Positions 23,911 through 33,506 of a stretch of DNA of 64,000 nucleotides are shown here, piece after piece. Made by a program: the position numbers and the translations under genes. The notes below the pieces were generated by a model, which ran no database searches, was not told the DNA's origin, and saw nothing but the letters and a program-made list of their open reading frames with translations. Within the stretch, counting starts at the first letter, position 1, and each line of letters starts with the position of its first letter. This DNA comes from Citromicrobium sp. JLT1363 (GTDB lineage Bacteria > Pseudomonadota > Alphaproteobacteria > Sphingomonadales > Sphingomonadaceae), in assembly GCF_000186705.1 (NCBI RefSeq), contig NZ_AEUE01000002.1, positions 186,001-250,000 on the forward strand, written 5' to 3'.

Positions 23911-26529
23911 TTAGCTTTCGCCGCCTTCGCGTTTCAGTTCGTACAGCATGTCGAGCGCCTCGCGCGGGGACAGCGCATCAACATCCAGCGCGGCGAGCTT
24001 TTCGCGCAGCGTGTCGCACTCCTCTTCCTGCGCCTGCATCGCGGCGGAAAACAGCGGCAGATCGCCGAGCCCGGCGGCCAGCCCGCCGGTTTCCTCGCGC
24101 CCCCGCTCCAGCTTCGCCAGCACCGCGCTCGCCCGGTCGACAACGCCCGGGGGAACGCCTGCAAGCTTGGCCACCGCGAGGCCGTAACTGCGGTCTGCCG
24201 GGCCTTCCGCCACCTCGTGCAGCAGCACCAGATCGCCCTGCCATTCGCGTGCGCGTACATGGTGCAGCGACAGCGCGTCGCAGGTTTCCGCGAGCCGCGC
24301 GAGCTCGTGGTAATGCGTGGCGAACAGGCAGCGGCAGCGGTTCTGCTCGTGGATCGCCTCGGCCACTGCCCAGGCGAGCGCCAGCCCGTCATAGGTGGAG
24401 GTGCCGCGCCCGACTTCGTCGAGGATCACGAAAGACCGCTCGGTCGCCTGCGCGAGGATCGCTGCGGTCTCCACCATTTCGACCATGAAGGTGGAGCGGC
24501 CGCGCGCCAGATTGTCGCTCGCGCCCACCCGGCTGAACAGGCGGTCCACCAGGCCGATCCGCGCCGAGCTCGCAGGGACGTAGCTGCCCGCCTGCGCCAG
24601 CAGCACGATCAGCGCATTGGCGCGCAGGAAGGTCGACTTGCCGCCCATGTTCGGGCCGCCGATCAGCCACAGGCGGTCTGTATCGCACAGCGCGCAGTCA
24701 TTGGGGACGAAGCGCTCGCCCGCCCTGGCCAGCGCGGCCTCCACCACCGGGTGCCGCCCGCCGACGATCTCGAGGCAGGATGCATCCTGGATGGCAGGTG
24801 CACACCAGTCGCCCTCTGCGGCGCGTTCCGCCAGTCCCGCAGCGACGTCGATCCGCGCCAGCGCATCCGCGGTGCGCGCGATTGCCTCTCGCGCCTCTAC
24901 CACCAGCGCGACCAGCGCTTCGAAATGCGCTTCCTCGGCGGCCAGCGCGTGGCCGCCCGCCTCGGCGATCCGGGTCGCTTCCTCGTGCAGGTGAACCGAA
25001 TTGAACCGCACCGCGCTCGCCATCGTCTGGCGGTGGGTGAAGCCGCTGTCCGGCGCCATCAGCCTGTCGGCGTGCTTGCTTGGCACCTCGATGAAATAGC
25101 CGAGCACGCCGTTGTGCTTGATCTTGAGCGCGCTCACGCCGGTCTCGTCGCGGTAGCGCGCTTCCAGCGCCGCGATGGCCTTGCGTGCGTTGCCGCTCGT
25201 CTCGCGCAGCGAGTCCAGCGCATCGTCGTAGCCGCTTGCGATAAACCCGCCCGAAGAGCGCTCCGTGGGCGGGGAGGGCACCAGCGCACGGGCCAGCTCG
25301 TGCACCAATGCGCCATGGCCGGTGAGGCGGGGCAGCAGATCGTCGAGCAGGGCGGGGCGGTCGGGCAGCGCGGCCAGCGCCTCGTGCAGCACGCGCGCTT
25401 GCGCCAGCCCGTCGCGCACCTGGCCCAGATCGCGCGGGCTCCCGCGATCCGCCACCAGCCGCGCCAGCGCGCGGGCAATATCGGGGATCGCGCGCAGCGC
25501 CTCGCGCGTATCGCCGCGCAGGATTGGATCATCGTGAAACAGGCGGACCAGCGCCAGCCGCGCCTCGATCTGCGGCCTGCGGGCGAGCGGGGCGGACAGA
25601 TCCTCGGCCAGCTGGCGAGCGCCCGCGCTCGTCACGCAGCGGTCTACGGTGCCCAGCAGGCTGCCCGTCCGCGCGCCGCCCTGCGTGGCGGTGATTTCCA
25701 GGCTGGTACGGCTGGCCTCGTCGATCGCCATGCACGCATCGCTGGCATTGATCCGAGGCGGGAGGAGGAAGGGCATCGCCCCGCGCCCGGCATGCTCGAG
25801 ATAGGCGAGCAGGCCCCCCGCCGCCGCCAGCATCGCCCGGCTGAATTCGCCGAACGCATCGAGCGTGGAGACACCGTGCAGGTCCTGCAGCCGCTGGCGT
25901 CCGCGCTCGCTGGCGAAATCGCCTGCCGGGCGCAGCGTCGCCTCGGGCGGGGCGGCCTCCCAGTCCTCCGGCGTTACGATCTCGCGCGCGCCGAGCCGCG
26001 AGAGTGCGGCGGCGAGAGCGTCAGGCGTGCATTCCTCCAGCTCCATCCGGCCGGTGGAGATGTCGCAGGCGGCGATCCCCAGCGTGCCGCGCACCTCGCA
26101 CACAGCGGCGAGCCGATTGGCGCGGCGCGGTTCGAGCAGCGCATCCTCGGTCAGCGTGCCGGCGGTGACGAAGCGGATGATCTCGCGCGCGACCAGCACC
26201 TTGGAGGACGGCTTGCCTTCCGCCTTGGCGCGGGCTTTCGCCTGGTCCGGCGTCTCGACCTGTTCGGCAATGGCGACGCGGTGGCCCGCACGGATCAGCC
26301 GGGCGAGGTATCCGTCCGCCGAATGCACCGGCACGCCGCACATCGGCACGGCCTCGCCCCCGCTCTCCCCCCGCGTGGTTAGAGCAATGTCGAGCACGCC
26401 CGCCGCCATCTTCGCATCGTCGAAGAACAGCTCGAAGAAATCGCCCATGCGGTAGAACAGCAGGCATTCGCCCGCCTGCGCCTTGAGCGCATGGTACTGT
26501 TCCATCATCGGGGTGAGTTTGGCGGTCAC
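23911..26529 (-). CDS. mutS: DNA mismatch repair ATPase MutS
   Basis: The 872-aa protein is full-length MutS. The mismatch-binding Phe-x-Glu loop is in the N-terminal domain (GDFFELFFDDA), and the ABC ATPase has GGPNMGGKST, FVILDEVGRGTSTYDG and ATHYHEL. It recognises mispairs and recruits MutL. The start is GTG at 26529, giving MTAKLTPMMEQY as in related genomes; an ATG seven codons in would also keep the whole domain. It is divergent from maeB. Confidence 0.96.
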   Translation of the reverse strand: MTAKLTPMMEQYHALKAQAGECLLFYRMGDFFELFFDDAKMAAGVLDIALTTRGESGGEAVPMCGVPVHSADGYLARLIRAGHRVAIAEQVETPDQAKARAKAEGKPSSKVLVAREIIRFVTAGTLTEDALLEPRRANRLAAVCEVRGTLGIAACDISTGRMELEECTPDALAAALSRLGAREIVTPEDWEAAPPEATLRPAGDFASERGRQRLQDLHGVSTLDAFGEFSRAMLAAAGGLLAYLEHAGRGAMPFLLPPRINASDACMAIDEASRTSLEITATQGGARTGSLLGTVDRCVTSAGARQLAEDLSAPLARRPQIEARLALVRLFHDDPILRGDTREALRAIPDIARALARLVADRGSPRDLGQVRDGLAQARVLHEALAALPDRPALLDDLLPRLTGHGALVHELARALVPSPPTERSSGGFIASGYDDALDSLRETSGNARKAIAALEARYRDETGVSALKIKHNGVLGYFIEVPSKHADRLMAPDSGFTHRQTMASAVRFNSVHLHEEATRIAEAGGHALAAEEAHFEALVALVVEAREAIARTADALARIDVAAGLAERAAEGDWCAPAIQDASCLEIVGGRHPVVEAALARAGERFVPNDCALCDTDRLWLIGGPNMGGKSTFLRANALIVLLAQAGSYVPASSARIGLVDRLFSRVGASDNLARGRSTFMVEMVETAAILAQATERSFVILDEVGRGTSTYDGLALAWAVAEAIHEQNRCRCLFATHYHELARLAETCDALSLHHVRAREWQGDLVLLHEVAEGPADRSYGLAVAKLAGVPPGVVDRASAVLAKLERGREETGGLAAGLGDLPLFSAAMQAQEEECDTLREKLAALDVDALSPREALDMLYELKREGGES

Positions 26530-26704
26530 GATATCCGGCCTAGCGATCCTGCCCCCGATTCGGGAAGCGAGCGGCTGAGCGCTTTCCCCTGTCGGCTATG
26601 CACCGTCCCATGCAAGATTGCTTCGCGCGACCACTGGTGCGCGCGCGACGTTGCCTCTACGGCAGGGGCGAATATCGACGAGTACCGAGTGAACGAGGGC
26701 GCGA

Positions 26705-28978
26705 ATGGCTGACGAAAACGACATGGGACCCAACGCGGGCTTCGAGGCACGCGAGGCGCTGCTCTACCATGAAGCGGGGCGCCCCGGGAAAATCGAGATC
26801 ATCGCGTCCAAGCCCATGGCAACGCAGCGCGATCTGGCGCTGGCCTATTCGCCCGGCGTGGCGGCGCCGGTGCAGGCGATTGCGGACGACCCGGCCAATG
26901 CGGCGAAATACACCGCCCGCTCCAACCTCGTCGCGGTGATTTCCAACGGCACCGCGATCCTGGGCATGGGCAATCTGGGCGCGCTGGCATCCAAGCCGGT
27001 GATGGAAGGCAAGTCGGTGCTGTTCAAGCGCTTCGCCGATGTCGATGCCATCGATCTGGAGCTCGATACCGAAGACCCGGACAAGTTCATCGAAGCGGTC
27101 GCGCTGATGGAGCCCAGCTTCGGCGGGATCAATCTGGAAGACATCGCCGCGCCCGAATGCTTCATCATCGAGCAGGCCCTGCGCGAGCGGATGAACATTC
27201 CGATCATGCACGACGACCAGCATGGCACCGCGATCATCGCGGCGGCGGGGCTTATCAATGCGTGCCACCTGACCGGGCGCAAGCTCAAGGATGTGCGCAT
27301 GGTCGTCAACGGGGCGGGCGCATCCGCGCTCGCCTGTACCGCGCTGATCAAGTCGGTCGGCGTGCCGCACGAGAACGTGATCGTGTGCGACCGGACCGGC
27401 CCGATCTATCCCGGCCGCGACAATGTGGACCAGTGGAAGAGCGCGCATGCGGTGGAAACCGAGGCGCGCAGCCTGGAAGAAGCGCTGGAAGGTGCGGACA
27501 TCTTCCTCGGCCTGTCCGCGGCAGACGCGCTGAAACCCGAATGGGTGGAGAAGATGGCGAAGCAGCCGATCATCTTCGCCATGGCCAACCCCGTACCCGA
27601 GATCATGCCGGAGGACGCCAAGGCGGTTCGCCCCGACGCGATCATCGCCACCGGGCGCAGCGACTACCCCAACCAGGTCAACAACGTGCTGGGCTTCCCC
27701 TTCATCTTCCGCGGCGCGCTGGATGTCCGCGCCACCGCGATCAACGAGGAGATGAAGATCGCCGCTGCCGAGGCCATCGCCGGGCTGGCGCGCGAGCGCG
27801 TGCCCGAAGAGGTCGCCGCAGCCTATGGCAAGAGCCAGAAGTTCGGTGTCGACTACATCATCCCTGCCCCCTTCGACCCGCGCCTGATGGAAGTGGTGTC
27901 TTCCGCCGTGGCCGAAGCGGCGATGAAATCGGGCGTCGCGCAGTTCGAGATCGAGGATCTGGACGCCTACCGTCTGGCGCTCAAATCCCGCCTCAACCCG
28001 ACCACCTCGGTGCTCACGCGGGTGTACGAGGAAGCCAAGGCCAACCCCAAGCGGGTGGTCTTCGCCGAGGCGGAAGAGGATGTCGCGCTGCGCGCCGCGA
28101 TCCAGTTCCGCGATTTCGGCTACGGCACGCCGATCCTCGTCGGGCGCACGAAGGCCGTGGCGGACAAGATGCACATGCTGGGCGTGTCCGACCCCGGCAG
28201 CTTCGAGATCCAGAACTCCGCCGACAGCGAGCATGTGCCCGAAATGGTCGAGTTCCTGTACAAGCGCCTGCAGCGGCGCGGCTATACCGAGCGTGACGTG
28301 CGCCGCATGGTCAACCAGGACCGCAACGTCTTCGCCTCGCTGCTGGTCGCGCTGGGCCACGGCGATGCGCTGATTTCGGGCCTGACGCGCACCTATGCGC
28401 AGACCGCGCGCGAGATCGGCCGCGTGCTCGACCCGAAGCCGGGCGGCATTTCCTTCGGCATCCACATGCTGGTCGGCAAGAACCACACCACCTTCCTCGC
28501 CGATACGACGATCAACGAGCGGCCGACGTCGGAAGATCTCGCGCATATCGCGTGCGAGACGGCGGAAGTGGCGCGGCGCATGGGGCACGAGCCGCGCGTC
28601 GCCTTCCTTTCCTACTCCACCTTCGGCAACCCGCCGGGCAAGTGGCTGGAGAATATCCGCGACGCGGTCCACATCCTCGACGAACAGCAGCCCGGCTTCG
28701 AATACGAGGGCGAGATGGCACCCGATGCCGCGCTGAACGAAAAGGTGATGGCGCTGTATCCCTTCAGCCGCCTGTCGGGCCCGGCCAACGTGCTGATCAT
28801 GCCCGGCCTGCAGTCGGCCAACCTGTCGGCCAAGCTGCTGCGCGAACTGGGCGGCGACGCGACGATCGGCCCGATGCTGGTGGGCATGGAAAAGCCCGTC
28901 CAGATCGTGCCCGTCACCGCGAACGTGCCCGACGTGCTGACGCTGGCGGTGCTGGCGAGCGCCGGGGTGGTCGAATAG
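26705..28978 (+). CDS. maeB: NADP-dependent malic enzyme with phosphotransacetylase-like C-terminus
   Basis: The 757-aa protein joins a malic enzyme (about 1-430: ATQRDLALAYSPGVA, DDQHGTAIIAAA, NAD(P) loop VNGAGASALA) to a Pta-like domain (about 435-757: RVVFAEAEEDVALRAA, YPFSRLSGPANVLIMPGL). It decarboxylates malate to pyruvate, giving NADPH. The C-terminal part is usually regulatory and lacks transacetylase activity. Followed by a bidirectional terminator-like hairpin. Confidence 0.95.
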   Translation: MADENDMGPNAGFEAREALLYHEAGRPGKIEIIASKPMATQRDLALAYSPGVAAPVQAIADDPANAAKYTARSNLVAVISNGTAILGMGNLGALASKPVMEGKSVLFKRFADVDAIDLELDTEDPDKFIEAVALMEPSFGGINLEDIAAPECFIIEQALRERMNIPIMHDDQHGTAIIAAAGLINACHLTGRKLKDVRMVVNGAGASALACTALIKSVGVPHENVIVCDRTGPIYPGRDNVDQWKSAHAVETEARSLEEALEGADIFLGLSAADALKPEWVEKMAKQPIIFAMANPVPEIMPEDAKAVRPDAIIATGRSDYPNQVNNVLGFPFIFRGALDVRATAINEEMKIAAAEAIAGLARERVPEEVAAAYGKSQKFGVDYIIPAPFDPRLMEVVSSAVAEAAMKSGVAQFEIEDLDAYRLALKSRLNPTTSVLTRVYEEAKANPKRVVFAEAEEDVALRAAIQFRDFGYGTPILVGRTKAVADKMHMLGVSDPGSFEIQNSADSEHVPEMVEFLYKRLQRRGYTERDVRRMVNQDRNVFASLLVALGHGDALISGLTRTYAQTAREIGRVLDPKPGGISFGIHMLVGKNHTTFLADTTINERPTSEDLAHIACETAEVARRMGHEPRVAFLSYSTFGNPPGKWLENIRDAVHILDEQQPGFEYEGEMAPDAALNEKVMALYPFSRLSGPANVLIMPGLQSANLSAKLLRELGGDATIGPMLVGMEKPVQIVPVTANVPDVLTLAVLASAGVVE

Positions 28979-28993
28979 GCCTGCTGGTGGAGC

Positions 28994-29012
28994 GATCCCC
29001 TAGAAGGGGATC
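28994..29012. terminator. bidirectional hairpin between maeB and the SDR gene
   Basis: GATCCCC (28994-29000) and GGGGATC (29006-29012) form a perfect 7-bp stem with loop TAGAA. The loop contains the stop codon of the convergent SDR gene. Only weak T-richness follows on the + strand. Confidence 0.45.
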
Positions 29013-29668
29013 TGCTCTCCCTTGTAGTTCACGAAGCGGTAGCCTGCTCCGCCGGCCTTCTCGACCACGTCGGCAAGGCCCTTGCAGCTTTCTTCCACGG
29101 TGATCTTGGCGTTCGGGCCGCCCATGTCGGTCTGCACCCAGCCGGGGTGGAGCGAGAGGACTTCCACGTCGCGCTCCTTCGCCTGCTGTTCGGCGATGCC
29201 CTTGGCCAGCATGTTGAGCGACACCTTGCTGACGCGGTAGAATTCGTACCCGCCCGAACTGTCCGCGATGGAGCCCATCAGCGAAGACATGAAGGCCAGC
29301 GTGCCGCCGTCCTTCAGCATCGGCAATAGCGCCTTGCCGACGCGCGCCGGGCCATAGGCGTTGGTCTGCATGACATGGGCGATCTCTTCGTCGGTCGCCT
29401 GTTCGGCGGACTGGTGCGATGCGCCGGTGATCCCCGCGTTGACGATGATCGCGTCGAGCGAGCCTTCGCCGAACTTGTTCTTCAGCCCGAGGTAACTGTC
29501 CGGCTCGGTCACATCGACTGTGACGATGTCGATCTCGCCCGCGCCGTGCAGTTCGTCGCTGCGCGTGCGTTCGCTGGCGACGACGCCCCAGCCCCGGCTT
29601 GCGAATTCCTTCGCAAGGCCAAGGCCGATACCGCGCGATGCGCCGACGATGAGGATTTTCTTGCTCAT
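29000..29668 (-). CDS. short-chain dehydrogenase/reductase (C-factor-like SDR)
   Basis: The 222-aa enzyme has the SDR cofactor loop GASRGIGLGLA (9-19), the NAG motif in IVNAGITG and the catalytic YRVSK (YxxxK) with the upstream Ser in FMSSLMGS. Substrate is unknown; the length and PGWVQTDMGG resemble CsgA/C-factor SDRs. ATG 29668 has AGGAGC upstream. It follows the aldehyde dehydrogenase gene by 11 bp and is likely in its operon. Confidence 0.85.
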   Translation of the reverse strand: MSKKILIVGASRGIGLGLAKEFASRGWGVVASERTRSDELHGAGEIDIVTVDVTEPDSYLGLKNKFGEGSLDAIIVNAGITGASHQSAEQATDEEIAHVMQTNAYGPARVGKALLPMLKDGGTLAFMSSLMGSIADSSGGYEFYRVSKVSLNMLAKGIAEQQAKERDVEVLSLHPGWVQTDMGGPNAKITVEESCKGLADVVEKAGGAGYRFVNYKGEQIPF

Positions 29669-29679
29669 GGAATGTGCTC

Positions 29680-31074
29680 CTAGGCCGGATGGACCAGCGT
29701 CTTGAGGTTCATGAATTCGTGGAGACCGAATTCGGCCAGTTCGCGCCCGTGGCCGGAGCGCTTGATGCCTCCGAAAGGCGCTTCGATCTTCGATCCATTG
29801 ACTGCGTTGAAAGTGGTCATCCCCGCTTCGATCGCGTTGGCGAAGTGTTCCTTCTCGCCCTCGTCGGTGGTCCACACCGCCGAGCCGAGGCCGAAGGGGA
29901 TCGCATTGGCAATGGTGGTCGCCTCGTCGATATCCTTCGCCTTGTAGAGCTGCCCGACGGGGCCGAAAATCTCGTCCGTCCCGGTGTCGCTGGCCAGCGG
30001 CACATCGGTGAGCAGGCCGGCGGTCATCCACGCGCCGGGCCGGTCGATCTTCTCCGCCCCGAACACCAGCGTGCAGCCTTCGTCCTTCGCCTTGGCAACC
30101 TGATCGAGCACGGTGTCGCGCTGGCCCTCGCTCGAAAGCGGGCCGAGTTCGGTGTCGTCGTCCATCGGGTCGCCCAGCTTCACATCCTTGAGCGCGGCGA
30201 CGAAACGGTCGGAGAATTCCTCGTAGATATCGGCATGCACGATCGTACGCTTGCCACAGATGCACGACTGGCCGTTGTTCTGGATGCGTGCGGTCACCGC
30301 GTCCTTCACCGCCTGGTCGAGATCGGCAGACGGCATGACGATGAACGGATCGCTCCCACCCAGTTCGAGCACGACCTTCTTCAGATATTTGCCTGCCTGG
30401 GCGGCGACTGCACTGCCTGCGCCCTCACTACCTGTCAGCGTGGCGGCGACGATCCGGTTGTCGGCGATGACATCGCCTATCGGGTCCGACGAAACGCACA
30501 GGTTCTGGAAAACTCCCTCGGGCGCGCCGGCTTCCAGCACCAGTTCCTCCAGCTTGTCCGCCACGCCCTGCACGATGCTGGCGTGCTTGAGCAGGCCGAC
30601 ATTCCCGGCGAGGATGCTGGGCGCGAGGAAGCGGACCACCTGCCAGTAGGGGAAGTTCCAGGGCATCACCGCGAGCACCGGGCCGAGCGGCAGCCAACGG
30701 CCTTCGGCCGTGCCGCCATCGCTCAGCTCCCACGTTTTCGATTCCAGCATCGGGGGGCCGTTTTCGGCATAGTGATGCAGCAGATCGGCGCACTTGCTCA
30801 CCTCTGCGCGCGCCTGCGTGATCGGTTTGCCCATCTCGGTCACTGCGAGGCGGGCAAGCTCTTCGTTCTGCGATTCGAACAGACCGCCCAGCGCGTGGAG
30901 CACCTCGGTCCGCCGCGAGACCGAAATTGTGCGCCAGTCGCGGAAGGTGCGCGCCGCCGTCTCCAGCTTGGCGTCGATTCCATTCTGGTCGAGCGTTTCG
31001 TACGTGGCGATGGTTTCGCCGGTCGCGGGATTGGTTGTCTGGATCAAGATCGGTGCCTCCGGGCTGGCATTCAT
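29680..31074 (-). CDS. NAD(P)-dependent succinate-semialdehyde dehydrogenase-like aldehyde dehydrogenase
   Basis: The 464-aa aldehyde dehydrogenase has catalytic Cys in NNGQSCICGKR, catalytic Glu in LELGGSDPF, and the PWNFPYW segment. The short N-terminus and overall pattern match the YneI/Sad or GabD-like group acting on succinate semialdehyde. ATG 31074 is the most likely start; GTG at 31107 adds 11 residues without a clear ribosome site. The SDR gene follows in the same direction. Confidence 0.85.
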   Translation of the reverse strand: MNASPEAPILIQTTNPATGETIATYETLDQNGIDAKLETAARTFRDWRTISVSRRTEVLHALGGLFESQNEELARLAVTEMGKPITQARAEVSKCADLLHHYAENGPPMLESKTWELSDGGTAEGRWLPLGPVLAVMPWNFPYWQVVRFLAPSILAGNVGLLKHASIVQGVADKLEELVLEAGAPEGVFQNLCVSSDPIGDVIADNRIVAATLTGSEGAGSAVAAQAGKYLKKVVLELGGSDPFIVMPSADLDQAVKDAVTARIQNNGQSCICGKRTIVHADIYEEFSDRFVAALKDVKLGDPMDDDTELGPLSSEGQRDTVLDQVAKAKDEGCTLVFGAEKIDRPGAWMTAGLLTDVPLASDTGTDEIFGPVGQLYKAKDIDEATTIANAIPFGLGSAVWTTDEGEKEHFANAIEAGMTTFNAVNGSKIEAPFGGIKRSGHGRELAEFGLHEFMNLKTLVHPA

Positions 31075-31142
31075 CCGATCAATCGCTGCCGTGGCCTGCC
31101 GTTCCACTCGGCGCAGCGTCGCCCTTCATCGAAGGCCGCGCA

Positions 31143-31178
31143 AAAGAAAGCGGGCGCCCGGTCTGGCCGGACGCCCGC
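31143..31178 (-). terminator. intrinsic terminator of the DUF892 gene
   Basis: On the minus strand a stem GCGGGCG/CGCCCGC with an inner CCGG/CCGG extension is followed by TTTCTTTT. It lies 25 bp after the DUF892 stop and separates it from the aldehyde dehydrogenase gene. Confidence 0.75.
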
Positions 31179-31202
31179 GCTTGGGTCGTATGAGGGTCAG
31201 GC

Positions 31203-31697
31203 TCAGGCGGCCTGCTTGTTCACGTCGCCAACCGCGATGTCGGTCATCGCGCGGTCGCCTTCATAAGTCTGGTCGAGGCATTCGTTGAGCTTGGCCGCTT
31301 CGTCGTCGAGGCCGAGGCGCTTGGCGAAGGCGACCACGCAGCCATAGCCCGCAAGACCATAATGGGTCATGCGCTGGTACTGCGTGATGATCATCGCATC
31401 GCGCACCGCATCATCGCCGAATTCGGCGTTGACGACATGCGCGTCGACTTCCTTGACGATGCCTTCCATGCCCTTGCAGAATTCACCGGTCGGCTTGGCA
31501 TCGTGGCCTTCGATGATGGGCTTGAGCGTATCGATGCCGCTCTGAATGCCATCGACGCCGCGCTTGAGCGCAGCCTTCAGCTCCGGATCGCTTGCGCGCT
31601 CGTGCAGCTTCTTCGTCGCTTCGAGCGATTGGCGGTCGGCGCTGTAGATGTCCTGCAGCTGGTCGATGTAGACGTCTTTGAGGGTATTGAGTGCCAT
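31203..31697 (-). CDS. DUF892 (YciE/YciF-like) ferritin-like protein
   Basis: The 164-aa all-helical protein begins LKDVYIDQLQDIYSADRQ, the DUF892 signature, and has the paired E/H residues of a four-helix carboxylate-bridged fold (EVDAHVV, QYQRMTHYGLAGYG). Related proteins are induced by envelope or osmotic stress; enzymatic role is unknown. It is monocistronic, with its own terminator downstream. Confidence 0.85.
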   Translation of the reverse strand: MALNTLKDVYIDQLQDIYSADRQSLEATKKLHERASDPELKAALKRGVDGIQSGIDTLKPIIEGHDAKPTGEFCKGMEGIVKEVDAHVVNAEFGDDAVRDAMIITQYQRMTHYGLAGYGCVVAFAKRLGLDDEAAKLNECLDQTYEGDRAMTDIAVGDVNKQAA

Positions 31698-31821
31698 GGT
31701 GTCTTTGCTCCTTGGGGGTGTACCCAAGAAGCGCGCAAACCCGCGGGATTGTTCCGAAATCCTTGTCCACGGCGCGATACGCCCAAGGACAGATCGCGCT
31801 AACGGGCCGGGTAGATGAGGA

Positions 31822-32691
31822 TTACATCCGGACGCGCGTGAAACGCCGTTCATCCGGGAGAGCGAGGGCAGCCTCCCCCCTCATGTGGGCGCGGCGCCAG
31901 AAGATGGCGCTTCCTCGACGCACAAGATGGCCGCGAACGTGGTGGAGCCTGACCCCGCCGTGGCCGGTCAGGGACGTGTGCGCCATGTCCCTCACGATCT
32001 CCGGCCGGGAAATCCGCATTTCGGTGTAGTCGAGCAGCGCGGTGCGCCCGCGGGAGACCCGCGCCTTGTTGAGTTTGCCGCGCGAGAATTCCCGCTGGGC
32101 GATCTCTCCGCTGCGAAGCAGCAGGACCGAAAAGGCGACCATCAGGGGCCCCGCCAGCCATGATGCCTGCGCGACAAGATGGTCGGTCCAGCCCTTCGAT
32201 CCTGCGGGCGAAGGTTGTGTTCGTCTGGCGCGGAAGTGGCGGCACAGAAGGTCGATCGACTGGTTCTGATGTGTCATCCCGAACCACTCAGGGTCCGGGT
32301 CCAGCGCATGGTCGAGGTCGAACGCGAAGCAGGTGGGCGTGACCTCGGGCGGCCCCCCCGGCCGTTCCCAGACGAGCGTCATCTCGCCCGTGCGCCCGCT
32401 CTCGTCTGCCTCGACCAGCAGGCCGACTCTGGGTTCCTCGTATGATTGCTGCCCGTCCAGATCGTAATCCCGCCATTCGAGCCAGAACGTCTCTGCCGGA
32501 AGGCGAACCAGATCCAGGCAATCCGCGAGGAGATCCGCCTGATCGATGACGAGCGACTTGGCGAGCGAGCAGACCTGATCGTCCAGCACGAACCGGCGAT
32601 CGGCCAGCGCGATCCGTGCTCCCAGCTGGATCGGTCCCGCAAGATGGGACGGCATCGTGACGCCCGACTTCACCTGATCGAACAGGTGCAT
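31822..32691 (-). CDS. uncharacterised protein with a C-terminal H-VRGH / FWRR-H-RG motif
   Basis: The 289-aa protein has no signal peptide. A conserved-looking C-terminus reads RLHHVRGHLVRRG, then IFWRRAHMRGEA, rich in His and Arg and suggestive of nucleic acid contact. The middle (about 165-195) has one hydrophobic stretch (ASWLAGPLMVAFSVLLLRSGE). I do not know its function; similar C-terminal motifs occur in phage- or plasmid-linked hypothetical proteins as I recall, which I cannot check. It starts 1 bp after the TetR gene ends, so the two form an operon. Confidence 0.6.
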   Translation of the reverse strand: MHLFDQVKSGVTMPSHLAGPIQLGARIALADRRFVLDDQVCSLAKSLVIDQADLLADCLDLVRLPAETFWLEWRDYDLDGQQSYEEPRVGLLVEADESGRTGEMTLVWERPGGPPEVTPTCFAFDLDHALDPDPEWFGMTHQNQSIDLLCRHFRARRTQPSPAGSKGWTDHLVAQASWLAGPLMVAFSVLLLRSGEIAQREFSRGKLNKARVSRGRTALLDYTEMRISRPEIVRDMAHTSLTGHGGVRLHHVRGHLVRRGSAIFWRRAHMRGEAALALPDERRFTRVRM

Positions 32692-32692
32692 G

Positions 32693-33361
32693 CTAGCCGC
32701 GCGCCGCCTGCAAGGGCACGCGATCTTCGCCGCTGCTCGCAGTCAGCCGGTTACAGAACATCGTTGCGAGTTCCGTAGCGCTGATCAGCGGTGCGGTGTC
32801 TTTTCCGTCCGCCGCGGCAAGCGCCGACATCAGCGAGAAGATGCGGTCGATCTCTTCGCTGACATTCGGAACGATGGGGACGCCGCGCAAAGCCATCCGC
32901 AGCAATCGCCGTTCCAGCCTGACCGAGAGCGGATCACGGATTCGCCCGCGATAGGCCGGCTCGGCGCTGGCGATCTGACCGGTTGCGATCAGCGCGAGAA
33001 TTTCCCGATGGGCCTCCCCGGCAAAGCTCTTGAGCAGATAGTCCGCGAAAGCGAACAGGACGTCGTCAAGCGCCAGCTCCCCCTTGGCGCCGCCATCGTT
33101 CGGATCGAAATGCAGGCCATTATCGATCCGGGCGACGAGTGCCTGGACGACCGCGTCGAACAGGCAGTCCCGGTCGGCAAACTGATTATACAAAGTGCGC
33201 CGCGACAGGCCTGCCCGGTCGGCCACGTCCTGCATCGTGACCTGGGCAGGCGATCGTGTTCGCAGTTCCGCCCTGGCCGCGTCGATCAGCGCCTGGCGCG
33301 GGGGAATCGATGCGGGAGCAAGGGCTTCGCCTGCTCTGATCGGGATGGTGTCGTGAAACAT
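32693..33361 (-). CDS. TetR-family transcriptional regulator
   Basis: The 222-aa regulator has an N-terminal HTH (VTMQDVADRAGLSRRTLYNQFADRD, about 41-65) and a helical ligand domain. The C-terminal AefR-like region suggests a hydrophobic effector. ATG 33361 follows GTCACGCCCGATG weakly; a longer frame adds 17 residues. It precedes the unknown 289-aa protein with 1 bp spacing, its likely target together with itself. Confidence 0.82.
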   Translation of the reverse strand: MFHDTIPIRAGEALAPASIPPRQALIDAARAELRTRSPAQVTMQDVADRAGLSRRTLYNQFADRDCLFDAVVQALVARIDNGLHFDPNDGGAKGELALDDVLFAFADYLLKSFAGEAHREILALIATGQIASAEPAYRGRIRDPLSVRLERRLLRMALRGVPIVPNVSEEIDRIFSLMSALAAADGKDTAPLISATELATMFCNRLTASSGEDRVPLQAARG

Positions 33362-33506
33362 CGGGCGTGACCTCCGCAAGCGAAGTTGCGGGAGCCCGAC
33401 AGCCGCCACCACCGCTATGTCATTGATGACACCGCAGAATATGCAGGCGCAGCGGCGCTCTTACGAGCGACCGGATTTTCAGGATGAGCGACCGCCCGTC
33501 ATCGCG

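Noticed and set aside
24217-26382. 721-codon open frame on the plus strand
   Set aside because: Antisense to mutS, which has every expected motif; the translation is Arg/Gln/Ala-rich with no domain.
26657-28672. 671-codon open frame on the minus strand
   Set aside because: Antisense to the malic enzyme gene; no domain or ribosome site.
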